Assembly: GCA_945874535.1 (NCBI GenBank) | Contig: CAMCGZ010000008.1 | Span: forward strand, 43,600 to 107,599 | DNA: 64,000 nt | Source: Bdellovibrio sp. ZAP7 | GTDB taxonomy: Bacteria; Bdellovibrionota; UBA1018; CAIMNF01 | Direction: 5' to 3' | Shown: piece by piece, positions 40,155 to 49,378 of the stretch | How the letters are laid out: each line of letters begins with the position of its first letter | How positions within the stretch are numbered: position 1 is the first letter of the stretch | Made by a program: the position numbers and the translations under genes | Notes under the pieces: model-generated | Databases searched by the model: none | What the model saw: the letters and a program-made list of their open reading frames with translations, nothing else | What the model was told of the DNA's origin: nothing

Positions 40155-41498
40155 ATGACCTTCGATCTCGGTATCCGATGCAGGACCATGCTCCCGATGA
40201 CCGCAGGGGAGGGAAAAGTATTACAGGACTATTTCCTCGCCGTTAAGGACGGTCTCATCGTTGAATCGAGTCCGTGGAAAGAGGGTCGGGAGAAGGAATG
40301 TGCCCGTTTCATCGACGGCGGGAGCCGGATCGTCATGCCAGGGCTCGTGAATGGCCACACCCACCTGGCGATGAGTCTCCTGCGAGGGTACGAGGACGAT
40401 CTCCCCTTTCATAAGTGGCTGTTCGAGCGAGTCTTTCCGGTCGAGGCGAAGTGGGTCGATGCCGAATTCGTCGAAGTCGGAGTGTCTCTCTCAGCCTTGG
40501 AGTGCATCCGCTTCGGGACGACCACGGTCAATGACATGTACTTTTTCACCGAGACCTCTGCCAAAGTGCTCGATGGCGCGGGCCTTCGTGCCACACTGGC
40601 CTGGCCGTTCATGGACTTTCCGGTTCCGGATGAAAAGCACCTCGGAGATCAGGCCGTATCAGGCAGACCGGCCAGGTTCCAAGCATTCTATGAGCGCTAC
40701 CGGAATCATCCGCGCATCCGTCCCGCCCTGGGGCCTCATGCGCCCTATACCTGCAGTGACAGTTTGATTCGGGAAGTGACCGATTTGTCGAACCGGTTCC
40801 AGGTTCCCGTCCACATGCACGTTTCAGAGACCGAGAAGGAGGTCCGTGAATCGCTTGCAAAATATGGCAAGACTCCGGGCCAGCGTCTGTACGATCTCGG
40901 CGCGCTTCATTCCCGCTTTTTTGCGGCTCATGGTGTTCATCTGACAGATGAGGAGATCCGTCTCTTCCGCGAAACCGGTGCCAGTGTGATTTATAATCCC
41001 GATTCCAACTTCAAGCTGGGCTCCGGGATCGCGCCCATCACCCAGTTTCGGAGAGCGGGTGTCGAGTGTGCTTTGGGAACGGATGGATCCGCGTCGAATA
41101 ACGATTTGTCACTTTTTGGAGCCATGGATCTGGGAACCAAAGCCCAGAAAGTCGCGCACCACGACAGTACAGCCATGGTCGCGCTCGATGCGCTCAATCT
41201 TGCCACCTACGAGGGTGCGCGCGCCCTGGGGCTCGGAGATCTGATCGGATCACTCGAGCCGGGCAAGCGGGCCGATCTGATTCTGATCCGGACGGACTAT
41301 CCCCATCTGATGCCCATGCACTCGGTGCTGAGTCAATTGGTCTATGCTTGTCAGGGGCTCGAGGTGGATACGGTCATTTGCGATGGGCGAGTCCTCATGG
41401 ATCAGGGTCGCTTCGAGACGCTCGATCCTCAGACCATCTACGCTGGGGTGGAACGGATCCGTCAAAAGTTATCTCAAGAGCTCGATCTGCACCTGTAA
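40155..41498 (+). CDS. Amidohydrolase (MTA/SAH deaminase or chlorohydrolase-like)
   Basis: MPGLVNGHTHLAMSLLRGYEDDLPFHKWL..HMHVSETEKEVRES..FFAAHGVHLTDEEI..ALGTDGSASNNDLSLF. Confidence 0.9.
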   Translation: MTFDLGIRCRTMLPMTAGEGKVLQDYFLAVKDGLIVESSPWKEGREKECARFIDGGSRIVMPGLVNGHTHLAMSLLRGYEDDLPFHKWLFERVFPVEAKWVDAEFVEVGVSLSALECIRFGTTTVNDMYFFTETSAKVLDGAGLRATLAWPFMDFPVPDEKHLGDQAVSGRPARFQAFYERYRNHPRIRPALGPHAPYTCSDSLIREVTDLSNRFQVPVHMHVSETEKEVRESLAKYGKTPGQRLYDLGALHSRFFAAHGVHLTDEEIRLFRETGASVIYNPDSNFKLGSGIAPITQFRRAGVECALGTDGSASNNDLSLFGAMDLGTKAQKVAHHDSTAMVALDALNLATYEGARALGLGDLIGSLEPGKRADLILIRTDYPHLMPMHSVLSQLVYACQGLEVDTVICDGRVLMDQGRFETLDPQTIYAGVERIRQKLSQELDLHL

Positions 41499-41650
41499 AC
41501 GGATCCGGTTGATGTACGGAGTCTGCGCGGGTGTTCCGGATTTGGACACTACCCAATGGGTATTTTTAGGCTGAAAACGGCTCTTCTCGAACTCATCGCC
41601 CGATCGTGGGCTGGCATTGTCTTTGCTTTATTCCGCTATGCACGGAGACG

Positions 41651-42112
41651 ATGATGAAAATGAAATTCGAGATCCCGACCTTCCTGAAACCCTTCTTGTT
41701 CCTGTTCCTGATTTCGGGCATCGGCTGTGGGATGCAGAACTCTAACGTCTACAATCTGACTCAGAGCGGAGCCCAATTCACCAGTGCCCAGTGCTCGACC
41801 GTTCGCCTGACGGTCAGCGAATCCAATAGCCAAATCAGCGGGTCAGGTTCCAATCCTTGTTTCAATCAGACCTTGTCCGGAACCAAGGCCGCCAACGGAC
41901 AAATGAATGTGACCCTTTCTCTCATTCCAGTGACCTCCGCCACCAGTTCTTACGGTTACGGAGGGGGAATGTACGGAGCCTCGTCGACGAACTGCACCTA
42001 CCAGGGAGTTCTGATGATTTCCGGCAGCTCCATTCAAGGAGTGCTCAACCCGGTTTCCTCCTATGGCTACGGATGTCTCGGTAGCATCACCATCAACGGA
42101 ACCCGTAACTGA
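41651..42112 (+). CDS. Small hypothetical lipoprotein
   Basis: Signal/lipobox-like ISGIGCGM; Ser/Gly/Thr-rich mature part. Confidence 0.55.
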   Translation: MMKMKFEIPTFLKPFLFLFLISGIGCGMQNSNVYNLTQSGAQFTSAQCSTVRLTVSESNSQISGSGSNPCFNQTLSGTKAANGQMNVTLSLIPVTSATSSYGYGGGMYGASSTNCTYQGVLMISGSSIQGVLNPVSSYGYGCLGSITINGTRN

Positions 42113-42155
42113 TTTCTGCAACTGTCCCCCTCAACCCTCATCTCTCTCTCAATGA

Positions 42156-42188
42156 GCCCCGGTCGAAGGATGGTCCTTTGACCGGGGC
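42156..42188 (+). terminator. Strong stem-loop, probable terminator between the 41651 gene and lysA
   Basis: 15-bp stem (one G-U pair) GCCCCGGTCGAAGGA/TCCTTTGACCGGGGC with a 3-nt loop; the T tract is weak. Confidence 0.55.
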
Positions 42189-42212
42189 CTCGTTCTCGTT
42201 CATACTCAGGGC

Positions 42213-43502
42213 ATGAAATCCGCGCTGAATGCTTTGCCCGGCCCCCGGGACCATTTCGAATACAAAAAAGGCAAACTATCTGTGGAGGGCATCCCCCTCC
42301 AGGACCTTTTGGAACGTTACGGATCTCCCCTGTACGTGTATTCGGGAGGAGCGATCCGGCAGTCTTATTCGGCATTGAAGAAGGCGTTTCGAAAGTCACC
42401 TGTTCAAATTTGCTTTGCGGTGAAAGCCAATTCCAATCTGTCGATACTCCGCCTGCTTTCTTCGCTCGGTGCCGGATGCGATCTGGTGTCCTACGGCGAG
42501 TGGGATCGGGCCGAGCGTGCTGGAATTCCACGTGAGAAGCGGGTTCTTTCCGGAGTGGCCAAAACTGCGAGGGAGCTCGAGAGTCTGTTCAGGCTTCCTG
42601 AGGGTGGCGTGGGATCCATTCATGTCGAGTCGGTGATGGAGTTCGAAATGATCCTCCTGATCGCGAACTCCATGAGGCGACCCGTTTCGGTCGCTTTCCG
42701 TTACAATCCGGATGTCGATGCTGGAACCCTCGATAAAATCTCCACCGGTCGGAAGCACGACAAGTTCGGCCTCACACGAGAGGAGATCCTCGATCTTGCG
42801 GTCACCTACGGAGACGATGATTTTGTCCGGATTGCGGGACTTTCCATTCACATCGGAAGTCAGATCACGTCGATCCGTCCCTTCGATCGGGCTTTTCAGC
42901 GTTTGGCCGAACTCAAGCTCGAGGTGGAGGAGCATCTCGGTCGGGATCTCGAATATGTGGATCTCGGAGGCGGGATGGGAGTCCGCTACCAACAGGAAAA
43001 GGTGATCGATCTCGGTGAATACGCCGGCCTCATCCAGAAGCACTTCAAGGGAGTCCCCAAGATCTTGATCGAACCGGGCCGCAGTCTCATCGCCAACGCC
43101 GGTGCGCTCGTGAGTCAGGTGGTTTATTCAAAAGAAAGAGGTAAAGATAGGACCCTGATCCTCGACGCGGGAATGAACGATCTGGTCCGGCCGGCTCTCT
43201 ACGAGGCCTACCACGAGATTCTGCCTCTTGCGCAAAATGCCTCTCCTCCGGTGAGCTGGGATGTGGTCGGGGGCATTTGCGAAAGCACGGATTACTTCGC
43301 CAAGTCACGGAAACTTCCCTTGGAGGGTTTGCCGGGTGAGACTCTCGCGATTCTTTCGGCAGGAGCGTACGGGTTTTCCATGAGTAGCACTTACAATTCC
43401 CGCCCCAGGGTGGCCGAAGTTCTGGTCGATCGAGGGCAGGTTCAATTGATCCGGAAGCGTGAAACTTTCAACGATCTCATCCGGCACGAGACCGGTCTCT
43501 AA
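42213..43502 (+). CDS. lysA: Diaminopimelate decarboxylase
   Basis: PLYVYSGGAIRQSY..ICFAVKANSNLSILRLL..LSIHIGSQI..ILIEPGRSLIANAG..GGICESTDYFA. Confidence 0.95.
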   Translation: MKSALNALPGPRDHFEYKKGKLSVEGIPLQDLLERYGSPLYVYSGGAIRQSYSALKKAFRKSPVQICFAVKANSNLSILRLLSSLGAGCDLVSYGEWDRAERAGIPREKRVLSGVAKTARELESLFRLPEGGVGSIHVESVMEFEMILLIANSMRRPVSVAFRYNPDVDAGTLDKISTGRKHDKFGLTREEILDLAVTYGDDDFVRIAGLSIHIGSQITSIRPFDRAFQRLAELKLEVEEHLGRDLEYVDLGGGMGVRYQQEKVIDLGEYAGLIQKHFKGVPKILIEPGRSLIANAGALVSQVVYSKERGKDRTLILDAGMNDLVRPALYEAYHEILPLAQNASPPVSWDVVGGICESTDYFAKSRKLPLEGLPGETLAILSAGAYGFSMSSTYNSRPRVAEVLVDRGQVQLIRKRETFNDLIRHETGL

Positions 43503-43506
43503 AGAT

Positions 43507-44394
43507 TCAATTGTAGTCGGCTTCGGTGGGCATTTTGTTTTGTAAGAAAGTATTATTAAAATCGCATTTTCTGGTCGCGATCCCCCCGACCGCTTTTTGG
43601 GTGAAGTTGTAATAAGCCAATCGCTTCGTGCCGAAATAGATCACGTCCGGGTTCACGCTCCGGATCGGAGCGGCAAAATGGTGCAAGGAATCGCATGAGA
43701 ATGATCCGTAAAGTTCCGGGTGACTCTTCCTCATGTTCTCTTTGATCATCTTCAGGCCCGGCCGGTTTTTCCGGTACCAATCATAATCGGTATGCCCGTT
43801 TTTGAGCAGGCGCGGAGGCCCGAAATCCGGTCCACCTCCATCGCGCGAGTGGCCGATGTAAAAGACCGCCTCGTTGTTCTTCAAGGCATTTTTGAATTTC
43901 TCATTGAGTTTCGAGGTGCGCACCGCCTGATCCGGGTTCTTTCGATTCAGGTCATCCCGGTCGGTGAGGGCACTGCTGTGAAGATTGACTTGGATTCTTT
44001 TACCATCGGCCAGGGTCTTGCTGAGCTTGTCGGCATTCTTGGCATCCGCTTTGAATCCGCAAGGTTCGGCACCGCAGGTCATGTAGAGTTTTTGCACCAG
44101 ATAAGCACGTTGAACCGCATCAGCAGTGACCGGTGGTTCTCCGCCCGAGTCGAGATAACCTAAAAACAAGTCGATATGGGCAGTGTTGTCCTGGTAAAGC
44201 CGGCGCATTTTTTCCTGACACTTTTCCAGGTTGGATTCGGATACTGAAGGATCGCAAACCGGAGGACGGTTGACCTTCGAGAAATTCACCAGGGTCTGAT
44301 TCACTTTCTGGGTCGAGTTGAATTCTTCCGCCTGTGTCGGAGTTGCCATCAGAGTACTTTGAATCAGCATCAGGAGCCGACAGAAGCGGATCAT
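43507..44394 (-). CDS. Secreted hypothetical protein (possible caspase-fold hydrolase)
   Basis: Signal peptide; NNEAVFYIGHSRDGGGPDF and a later ELYGSFSCDSLHHF. Confidence 0.6.
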   Translation of the reverse strand: MIRFCRLLMLIQSTLMATPTQAEEFNSTQKVNQTLVNFSKVNRPPVCDPSVSESNLEKCQEKMRRLYQDNTAHIDLFLGYLDSGGEPPVTADAVQRAYLVQKLYMTCGAEPCGFKADAKNADKLSKTLADGKRIQVNLHSSALTDRDDLNRKNPDQAVRTSKLNEKFKNALKNNEAVFYIGHSRDGGGPDFGPPRLLKNGHTDYDWYRKNRPGLKMIKENMRKSHPELYGSFSCDSLHHFAAPIRSVNPDVIYFGTKRLAYYNFTQKAVGGIATRKCDFNNTFLQNKMPTEADYN

Positions 44395-45095
44395 GGGCAC
44401 ACCTCTCTGACTTCCGGGGCTTCATCCTTGCGGCAATCTTTCAGGTCGATTTTCAAGCTCTTCCTCTGGGCTTCGGTCAGACTTTTGTAGGTTCTGATTG
44501 CGGCCACGCGGACCTGAAGCGGATCTTTCTTCAGGGCTTCTTTCATGAGGTCAGCCTGATCGTTCGTGCTCATGCGGTCGAAGCGGTGAAAAAGAAACTC
44601 ATGCCCTCCGACCCTCACTTCGGGAATTGTGGAATTGAGGAGACCTCTCAAGGCCTTCGGGTTTGGTTGCCAGTTCAGGTCCCCCAGTACCTGGAGGGCC
44701 CCGAGGGTCCTCAGAATCGAATCCTCCCGATCCGCTTGTCCCAGCCAGGCGATCATTCCTTCTTGGATCCTTTTTTCGTTTTGTGAGGTCCGGATCCTGA
44801 CCAGGGCTTGAAACACCTCTGGGACGAGCCGGTCGTTTTGAATCTCCAACAAGGTGTCGAGGAGCTTTTCACGCTTGGCATTCGCCACCACGCAGGCGGC
44901 GTCGCGGACCTGTTCCGGATCTTTCAATGCGGCTTCGAGCTCCCGGTCCAACTGCGGATCGTTCAGGCTCTTCTTGAAGGATTTCGGAATCGGACTCCCC
45001 GAACGCAACTCGATACAGAGACCGTGAAGGTTCACCTGAGCCGCCGGGGCGGATTCCATGAGAGTGAATTGAAGGATGAGCTGAATCCAGAGCAT
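44391..45095 (-). CDS. Secreted hypothetical protein, HEAT-repeat-like
   Basis: Signal peptide MLWIQLILQFTLMESAPAAQ; helical repeat-like segments; ATGA overlap with the next gene. Confidence 0.55.
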   Translation of the reverse strand: MLWIQLILQFTLMESAPAAQVNLHGLCIELRSGSPIPKSFKKSLNDPQLDRELEAALKDPEQVRDAACVVANAKREKLLDTLLEIQNDRLVPEVFQALVRIRTSQNEKRIQEGMIAWLGQADREDSILRTLGALQVLGDLNWQPNPKALRGLLNSTIPEVRVGGHEFLFHRFDRMSTNDQADLMKEALKKDPLQVRVAAIRTYKSLTEAQRKSLKIDLKDCRKDEAPEVREVCP

Positions 45096-45139
45096 CGACT
45101 TCTGATCGGCGTCATCCCCGTGATTCTAAAGGACGAGGA

Positions 45140-45164
45140 AAGATGGTGCGCGCGGAGGGACTTG
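45140..45164. repeat. 25-nt exact duplicate of the tRNA-Leu 3' end and flank
   Basis: AAGATGGTGCGCGCGGAGGGACTTG at 45140-45164 is identical to 45428-45452. Confidence 0.9.
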
Positions 45165-45216
45165 CCCTCCGATTCCCTCGCCTCCCGCTCGGTCGCCTCC
45201 GGGCCAGGTCGATTCC

Positions 45217-45241
45217 TCAGTCATGCATCCTGCATGACTGA
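45217..45241. repeat. Perfect hairpin TCAGTCATGCA-tcc-TGCATGACTGA
   Basis: 11-bp perfect inverted repeat, 3-nt loop. Confidence 0.9.
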
Positions 45242-45309
45242 CCCCGTCCGAAGCGGTGCTTCGTCCGTGGCCGGAATCTTCCGTTCAAGTCCCTCCTTGC
45301 ACCCATGAT

Positions 45310-45431
45310 TCTTCCTTCCTAATTCTAAAAATGGCTAAATTGAGCGAAATAAACGAAGGAGGCGTACGGATAGTACGTCGTACTGAGTGAGTTGAGCGAG
45401 ATGACGCCATTTTTTGAAGTCGGAAGGAAGA
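45310..45431. repeat. 122-bp palindromic element with 26-nt inverted ends abutting tRNA-Leu
   Basis: Left end TCTTCCTTCCTAATTCTAAAAATGGC; right end reverse complement TCTTCCTTCCGACTTCAAAAAATGGC (23/26 identical). Confidence 0.8.
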
Positions 45432-45516
45432 TGGTGCGCGCGGAGGGACTTGAACCCCCACACCTTACGGCACCAGATCCTAAGTCTGGCGTGTCTGCCA
45501 ATTTCACCACGCGCGC
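45432..45516 (-). tRNA. tRNA-Leu (anticodon TAG), CCA encoded
   Basis: Acceptor GCGCGCG/CGCGCGC, anticodon loop CTTAGGA, long variable arm, T loop TTCAAGT, A-CCA; 85 nt. Confidence 0.95.
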
Positions 45517-45573
45517 GTCGAGAGATGAGGCCTCACTTTATCCTGTTGCAGGGGGCAAATCCAGTGTAAAGCT

Positions 45574-46524
45574 ATGACCTTAACCCCCATGAAGACTTAC
45601 TTCGGTTCGCAATTCCTGGATGCCGATTTTCCACCACAGACCGTGGTGGCGCTCGGGAATTTTGACGGTGTCCACCTGGGGCATCAGGCCATTTTGGGTA
45701 GGGCCTTGGAAGATTCCAGGACCCTGGGGCACCCGGTGGTGGCCTTCACCTTCAAGCCGCATCCGACGATCGAGTTGAAGCCTGAGTCTGACCTGAGATT
45801 GCTAATGACCTACGACGAAAAGCGGATCAGGCTCCAGGGGCTCGGGGTGGACTATTGCATCGAGGAACCCTTCAATTCGACCTTCGCGTCGCTGTCCGCC
45901 AAAGAATTTTTTGACCGGATTCTGCTGGGGCGGGCTCGTGCACGGGTGATTGTGGTGGGGGAGAGTTTCACTTTCGGTCGGAATAGGGAGGGTACCATCC
46001 CTGTTTTGAAAGAATTTTGCGATGCGGCAGGCGTGACCTTGCGGGCGCTGCCCCCGGTCGAAGTCGAAGGACTTCCGGTTTCGAGCTCGCGAATCCGCTC
46101 GGCCCTGTCGGAGGGTCAGGTGCGTGTAGCCAGTGAGCTGCTTGGACGTCCGTTTTTTTACAAGGCGGAGGTGGTTCATGGAGACAAGAGGGGGCGGACC
46201 ATCGGATTCCCGACCGCGAACATGAAGTGCGACACCAAATTCCCGTTACGGTCCGGGGTCTACGCAACGACGGTTTTTTGGCAGGGGAAGATCTACCCTT
46301 CCGTCACCAATCTCGGTACCCGACCCACGTTCGACTCTTCGGAGCTCCGCATGGAGACTCATCTCCTCCACGAGGATCTCGAACTCTACGGCGAGATCCT
46401 CGAAGTCTCTTTTCATGAGCGGATCCGTGACGAGCGGAAGTTCGGCTCCCTGGAGGAGCTGAAACACCAGATCCGGGCCGACACGGAATTGGCGGGGCAT
46501 CTCTTAAGTTCACGAAATTCTTAA
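45574..46524 (+). CDS. ribF: Bifunctional riboflavin kinase/FAD synthetase
   Basis: VVALGNFDGVHLGHQAIL..GESFTFGRNREG..SSSRIRSALSEGQV..KRGRTIGFPTAN. Confidence 0.95.
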   Translation: MTLTPMKTYFGSQFLDADFPPQTVVALGNFDGVHLGHQAILGRALEDSRTLGHPVVAFTFKPHPTIELKPESDLRLLMTYDEKRIRLQGLGVDYCIEEPFNSTFASLSAKEFFDRILLGRARARVIVVGESFTFGRNREGTIPVLKEFCDAAGVTLRALPPVEVEGLPVSSSRIRSALSEGQVRVASELLGRPFFYKAEVVHGDKRGRTIGFPTANMKCDTKFPLRSGVYATTVFWQGKIYPSVTNLGTRPTFDSSELRMETHLLHEDLELYGEILEVSFHERIRDERKFGSLEELKHQIRADTELAGHLLSSRNS

Positions 46525-46567
46525 ATAGAATTGCGATAAGCCTTCCTTCGGCCCTAAAATAAAGGGG

Positions 46568-48280
46568 ATGTCCAGGAAACTCGTCGAGCTCCTCTACAAG
46601 GAAAAGCTCCTCACACAATCCCAGTACCAGGATGCCGAGGCCATCTTCAAAAGCAACGGAGATGCCATCCGTCAGTTCATTGAGAAAAAAGTCCTCTCCG
46701 AGCAGAAGTTGCTCCTTTTCCTCAATCAGAAATTCTCACTCCAGAGTATCAACCTGGCCAAGTTCGAGGTGAAACCGGAAGTGGTGGTGACCATCAGTGC
46801 CGATCTTGCGCGGAAGGCTCAAGCGATTCCGATTCAGATGAGTCGGGGAATCCTTGTGGTTGCCATTCCGGATCCGACCCAGATCGCTTTTTTGGATGAC
46901 ATCCGGTTCGCCACCAAAATGAATGTGGAGGCGGTGTTGACCACATTCACCGCTTTCGATGCAGCCTTCCTGAAGTATTATTCGGGGACCCAGAACCTGG
47001 GTCGGGCTCTCGAGCAATTCAAGAAAGACTCCCAGACCCCCAAGGGAGGCAAGGAAGAGCAGATCCAGCAGATCGAGCAATTCCAGGTTCATGATGTGAA
47101 CAATGCCGCCGGCGATGACGCTCCGGTGATTTCAGTGGTGAACAGTGTGCTCACAGAAGCCATTCGCCGCGGGGCTTCGGATATCCATGTCGAACCTTAC
47201 GAGCGCGATTTCCGTGTCCGGATCCGGGTAGACGGGACACTCATCGATGTCACGCATATCCCTATGGAGATGAAGCGTGCGGTGGTCGCGCGGTTCAAGA
47301 TCATGGGGCGGATGGACATCGCCGAATCGAGAGTGCCTCAGGACGGTCGGATCAAGATCAAACTTGGAAACAAGGAAGTCGACTTCCGGGTGAACACGCT
47401 CCCAACCCTTTTCGGGGAGAAGGTCGTTCTCCGTATCCTTTCCAAAGGGAATCTCCAACTGGACCTCAGAACACTCGGATTCGAGGACCGTCAATTGGAG
47501 ATCTTCCGGAATGGGATCGCCCAACCGAACGGAATGGTCCTGGTAACGGGACCCACCGGTAGCGGGAAGACCACCACGCTCTATTCGGCTCTTATGGAGC
47601 TCAACCAGGTTTCCGACAATCTTTCCACTGTCGAAGACCCTGTGGAATACAATCTCGAAGGGATCAACCAGGTCCAGGTGAACAAAGATGTCGGCTTGAC
47701 CTTCGCGGCAGTCTTGAGAGCACTGCTTCGTCAGGATCCGGATACGGTCCTGGTGGGGGAGATCCGGGACTTTGAAACGGGTGAAGTCGCGGTCCAGGCG
47801 GCTCTGACCGGGCACTTGGTGCTCTCTACGCTTCACACCAATGACACGGTTTCCACCATCACCCGGATGGTGAACATGGGAATTGAGCCGTTCCTTGTCA
47901 CGGCTTCCGTCAATACCATTGTGGCCCAGCGATTGCTCCGGACGCTCTGTCAGCATTGCAAGCAGCCGACCAAGATACCAGCCGACAAGATGGAGTCTCT
48001 GGGTATCAACAAGTTCGCCGCCAATGCAAAATTCTACGGTCCCAAGGGCTGTAAGGAGTGCAACAATACCGGCTATAAAGGTCGGGTCGCTATTTACGAG
48101 GTTCTGGAATACTTCTCCGAGTTGAAGGAAATGACTCTCGCCGGGCGTACTGCGATTGAAATCAAGAGGACTGCGGTCGAGCAGTACGGTCTCCAGACTC
48201 TCAGGGTTTCGGCGCTCAAAAAGGCCGTCGAGGGTAGAACATCGGTCGATGAGGCGGTCTCCATGACCGCGGAACAGTGA
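46568..48280 (+). CDS. pilB: Type IV pilus assembly ATPase PilB
   Basis: DIHVEPYERDFRVRIRVDG, VTGPTGSGKTTTLYSAL, CQHCKQ..CKECNNTGYKGR. Confidence 0.96.
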   Translation: MSRKLVELLYKEKLLTQSQYQDAEAIFKSNGDAIRQFIEKKVLSEQKLLLFLNQKFSLQSINLAKFEVKPEVVVTISADLARKAQAIPIQMSRGILVVAIPDPTQIAFLDDIRFATKMNVEAVLTTFTAFDAAFLKYYSGTQNLGRALEQFKKDSQTPKGGKEEQIQQIEQFQVHDVNNAAGDDAPVISVVNSVLTEAIRRGASDIHVEPYERDFRVRIRVDGTLIDVTHIPMEMKRAVVARFKIMGRMDIAESRVPQDGRIKIKLGNKEVDFRVNTLPTLFGEKVVLRILSKGNLQLDLRTLGFEDRQLEIFRNGIAQPNGMVLVTGPTGSGKTTTLYSALMELNQVSDNLSTVEDPVEYNLEGINQVQVNKDVGLTFAAVLRALLRQDPDTVLVGEIRDFETGEVAVQAALTGHLVLSTLHTNDTVSTITRMVNMGIEPFLVTASVNTIVAQRLLRTLCQHCKQPTKIPADKMESLGINKFAANAKFYGPKGCKECNNTGYKGRVAIYEVLEYFSELKEMTLAGRTAIEIKRTAVEQYGLQTLRVSALKKAVEGRTSVDEAVSMTAEQ

Positions 48281-48304
48281 GGCATTCATGAATAGGACGG
48301 TAAA

Positions 48305-49366
48305 ATGGGAAAGCTGACACTCACAGCATTGCTCCGGGCGATGGTGGATCAGGATGCATCCGACTTGCACATCACTTGCAATACCCCCCCCCAGTTCCGG
48401 ATTCATGGCAAACTCATGAAAGCCAAGACCGACCCGCTCACACCCGAATCGATCAAAGAGTTGGTCTATGAAATCCTGACGGAGCAGCAGAAGAAAACCT
48501 TCGAAACCTCGAACGAACTCGACTTTTCTTTTGGTGTGAAGGATGTCGCCCGTTTCCGGGGAAACCTGTTTTTCCAGCGAGGCTCCATGGGTGCGGTGTT
48601 CCGGAAAATCCCGGTGAACATCCCCGAGTTCGATAAGCTGAGCCTCCCCGAAGCCATCCGTAAGATCGTCAAGCAACCGAATGGTTTGTTCCTGGTCACC
48701 GGGCCGACCGGTTCGGGTAAGTCCACCTCACTTGCAGCGATCATCGACCTTTTGAATCGTGAAGACAACGGGCACATCCTCACTTTCGAGGATCCGATCG
48801 AATTTGTTCATCAACATAAGAACTGTATTGTGAACCAGCGGGAAATCGGTGCGGACTCGCACACGTTTCATGATGCGCTCAAACATGCCCTCCGGCAGGA
48901 TCCGGATTTCATCCTGGTGGGGGAATTGCGGGATCTCGAAACGATCGAAATGGCCCTGACTGCGGCCGAAACCGGCCATATGGTCTTCGGAACCATGCAT
49001 ACGAACAGCGCGGTTCAAACCATTGCCCGGGTGGTGAACGTCTTTCCTCCGCACCAGCAACCCCAAATTCGACAATTACTCGCGGCAACACTCATCGGGG
49101 TCCTGACCCAACAGCTGGTGCCGAATTCGGGAAGATCCGGCCGATCGGCCGCATTCGAGCTCCTGGCTCCCAATACTGCGATCAAGAACCTCATCCGGGA
49201 AGACAAGACGCACCAGATTTACGGTGCGATGCAAGCGGGACAGGCCGGAACCGGGATGCAAACCATGAATCAATCGCTGGCCGAGCTGGTCCGTAAAGGG
49301 AACCTGACCAAGGCCGATGCGATGGCTTACAGTCTCGCACCCGAAGAGCTCGGGAAGATGGTCTGA
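48305..49366 (+). CDS. pilT: Type IV pilus retraction ATPase PilT
   Basis: ASDLHITCNTPPQFRIHG, VTGPTGSGKSTSLAAIID, AETGHMVFGTMHTNSAVQTI. Confidence 0.96.
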   Translation: MGKLTLTALLRAMVDQDASDLHITCNTPPQFRIHGKLMKAKTDPLTPESIKELVYEILTEQQKKTFETSNELDFSFGVKDVARFRGNLFFQRGSMGAVFRKIPVNIPEFDKLSLPEAIRKIVKQPNGLFLVTGPTGSGKSTSLAAIIDLLNREDNGHILTFEDPIEFVHQHKNCIVNQREIGADSHTFHDALKHALRQDPDFILVGELRDLETIEMALTAAETGHMVFGTMHTNSAVQTIARVVNVFPPHQQPQIRQLLAATLIGVLTQQLVPNSGRSGRSAAFELLAPNTAIKNLIREDKTHQIYGAMQAGQAGTGMQTMNQSLAELVRKGNLTKADAMAYSLAPEELGKMV

Positions 49367-49378
49367 GAGGAACGATGA

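Noticed and set aside
45140-45452. tRNA-flanked genomic island or prophage att sites
   Set aside because: The direct repeats enclose under 300 bp with no integrase or cargo; treated as a repeat/structured element instead.
47132-48676. 514-aa minus-strand ORF antisense to pilB/pilT
   Set aside because: Mirror frame of strongly conserved coding sequence; composition typical of antisense translation in GC-rich codons.
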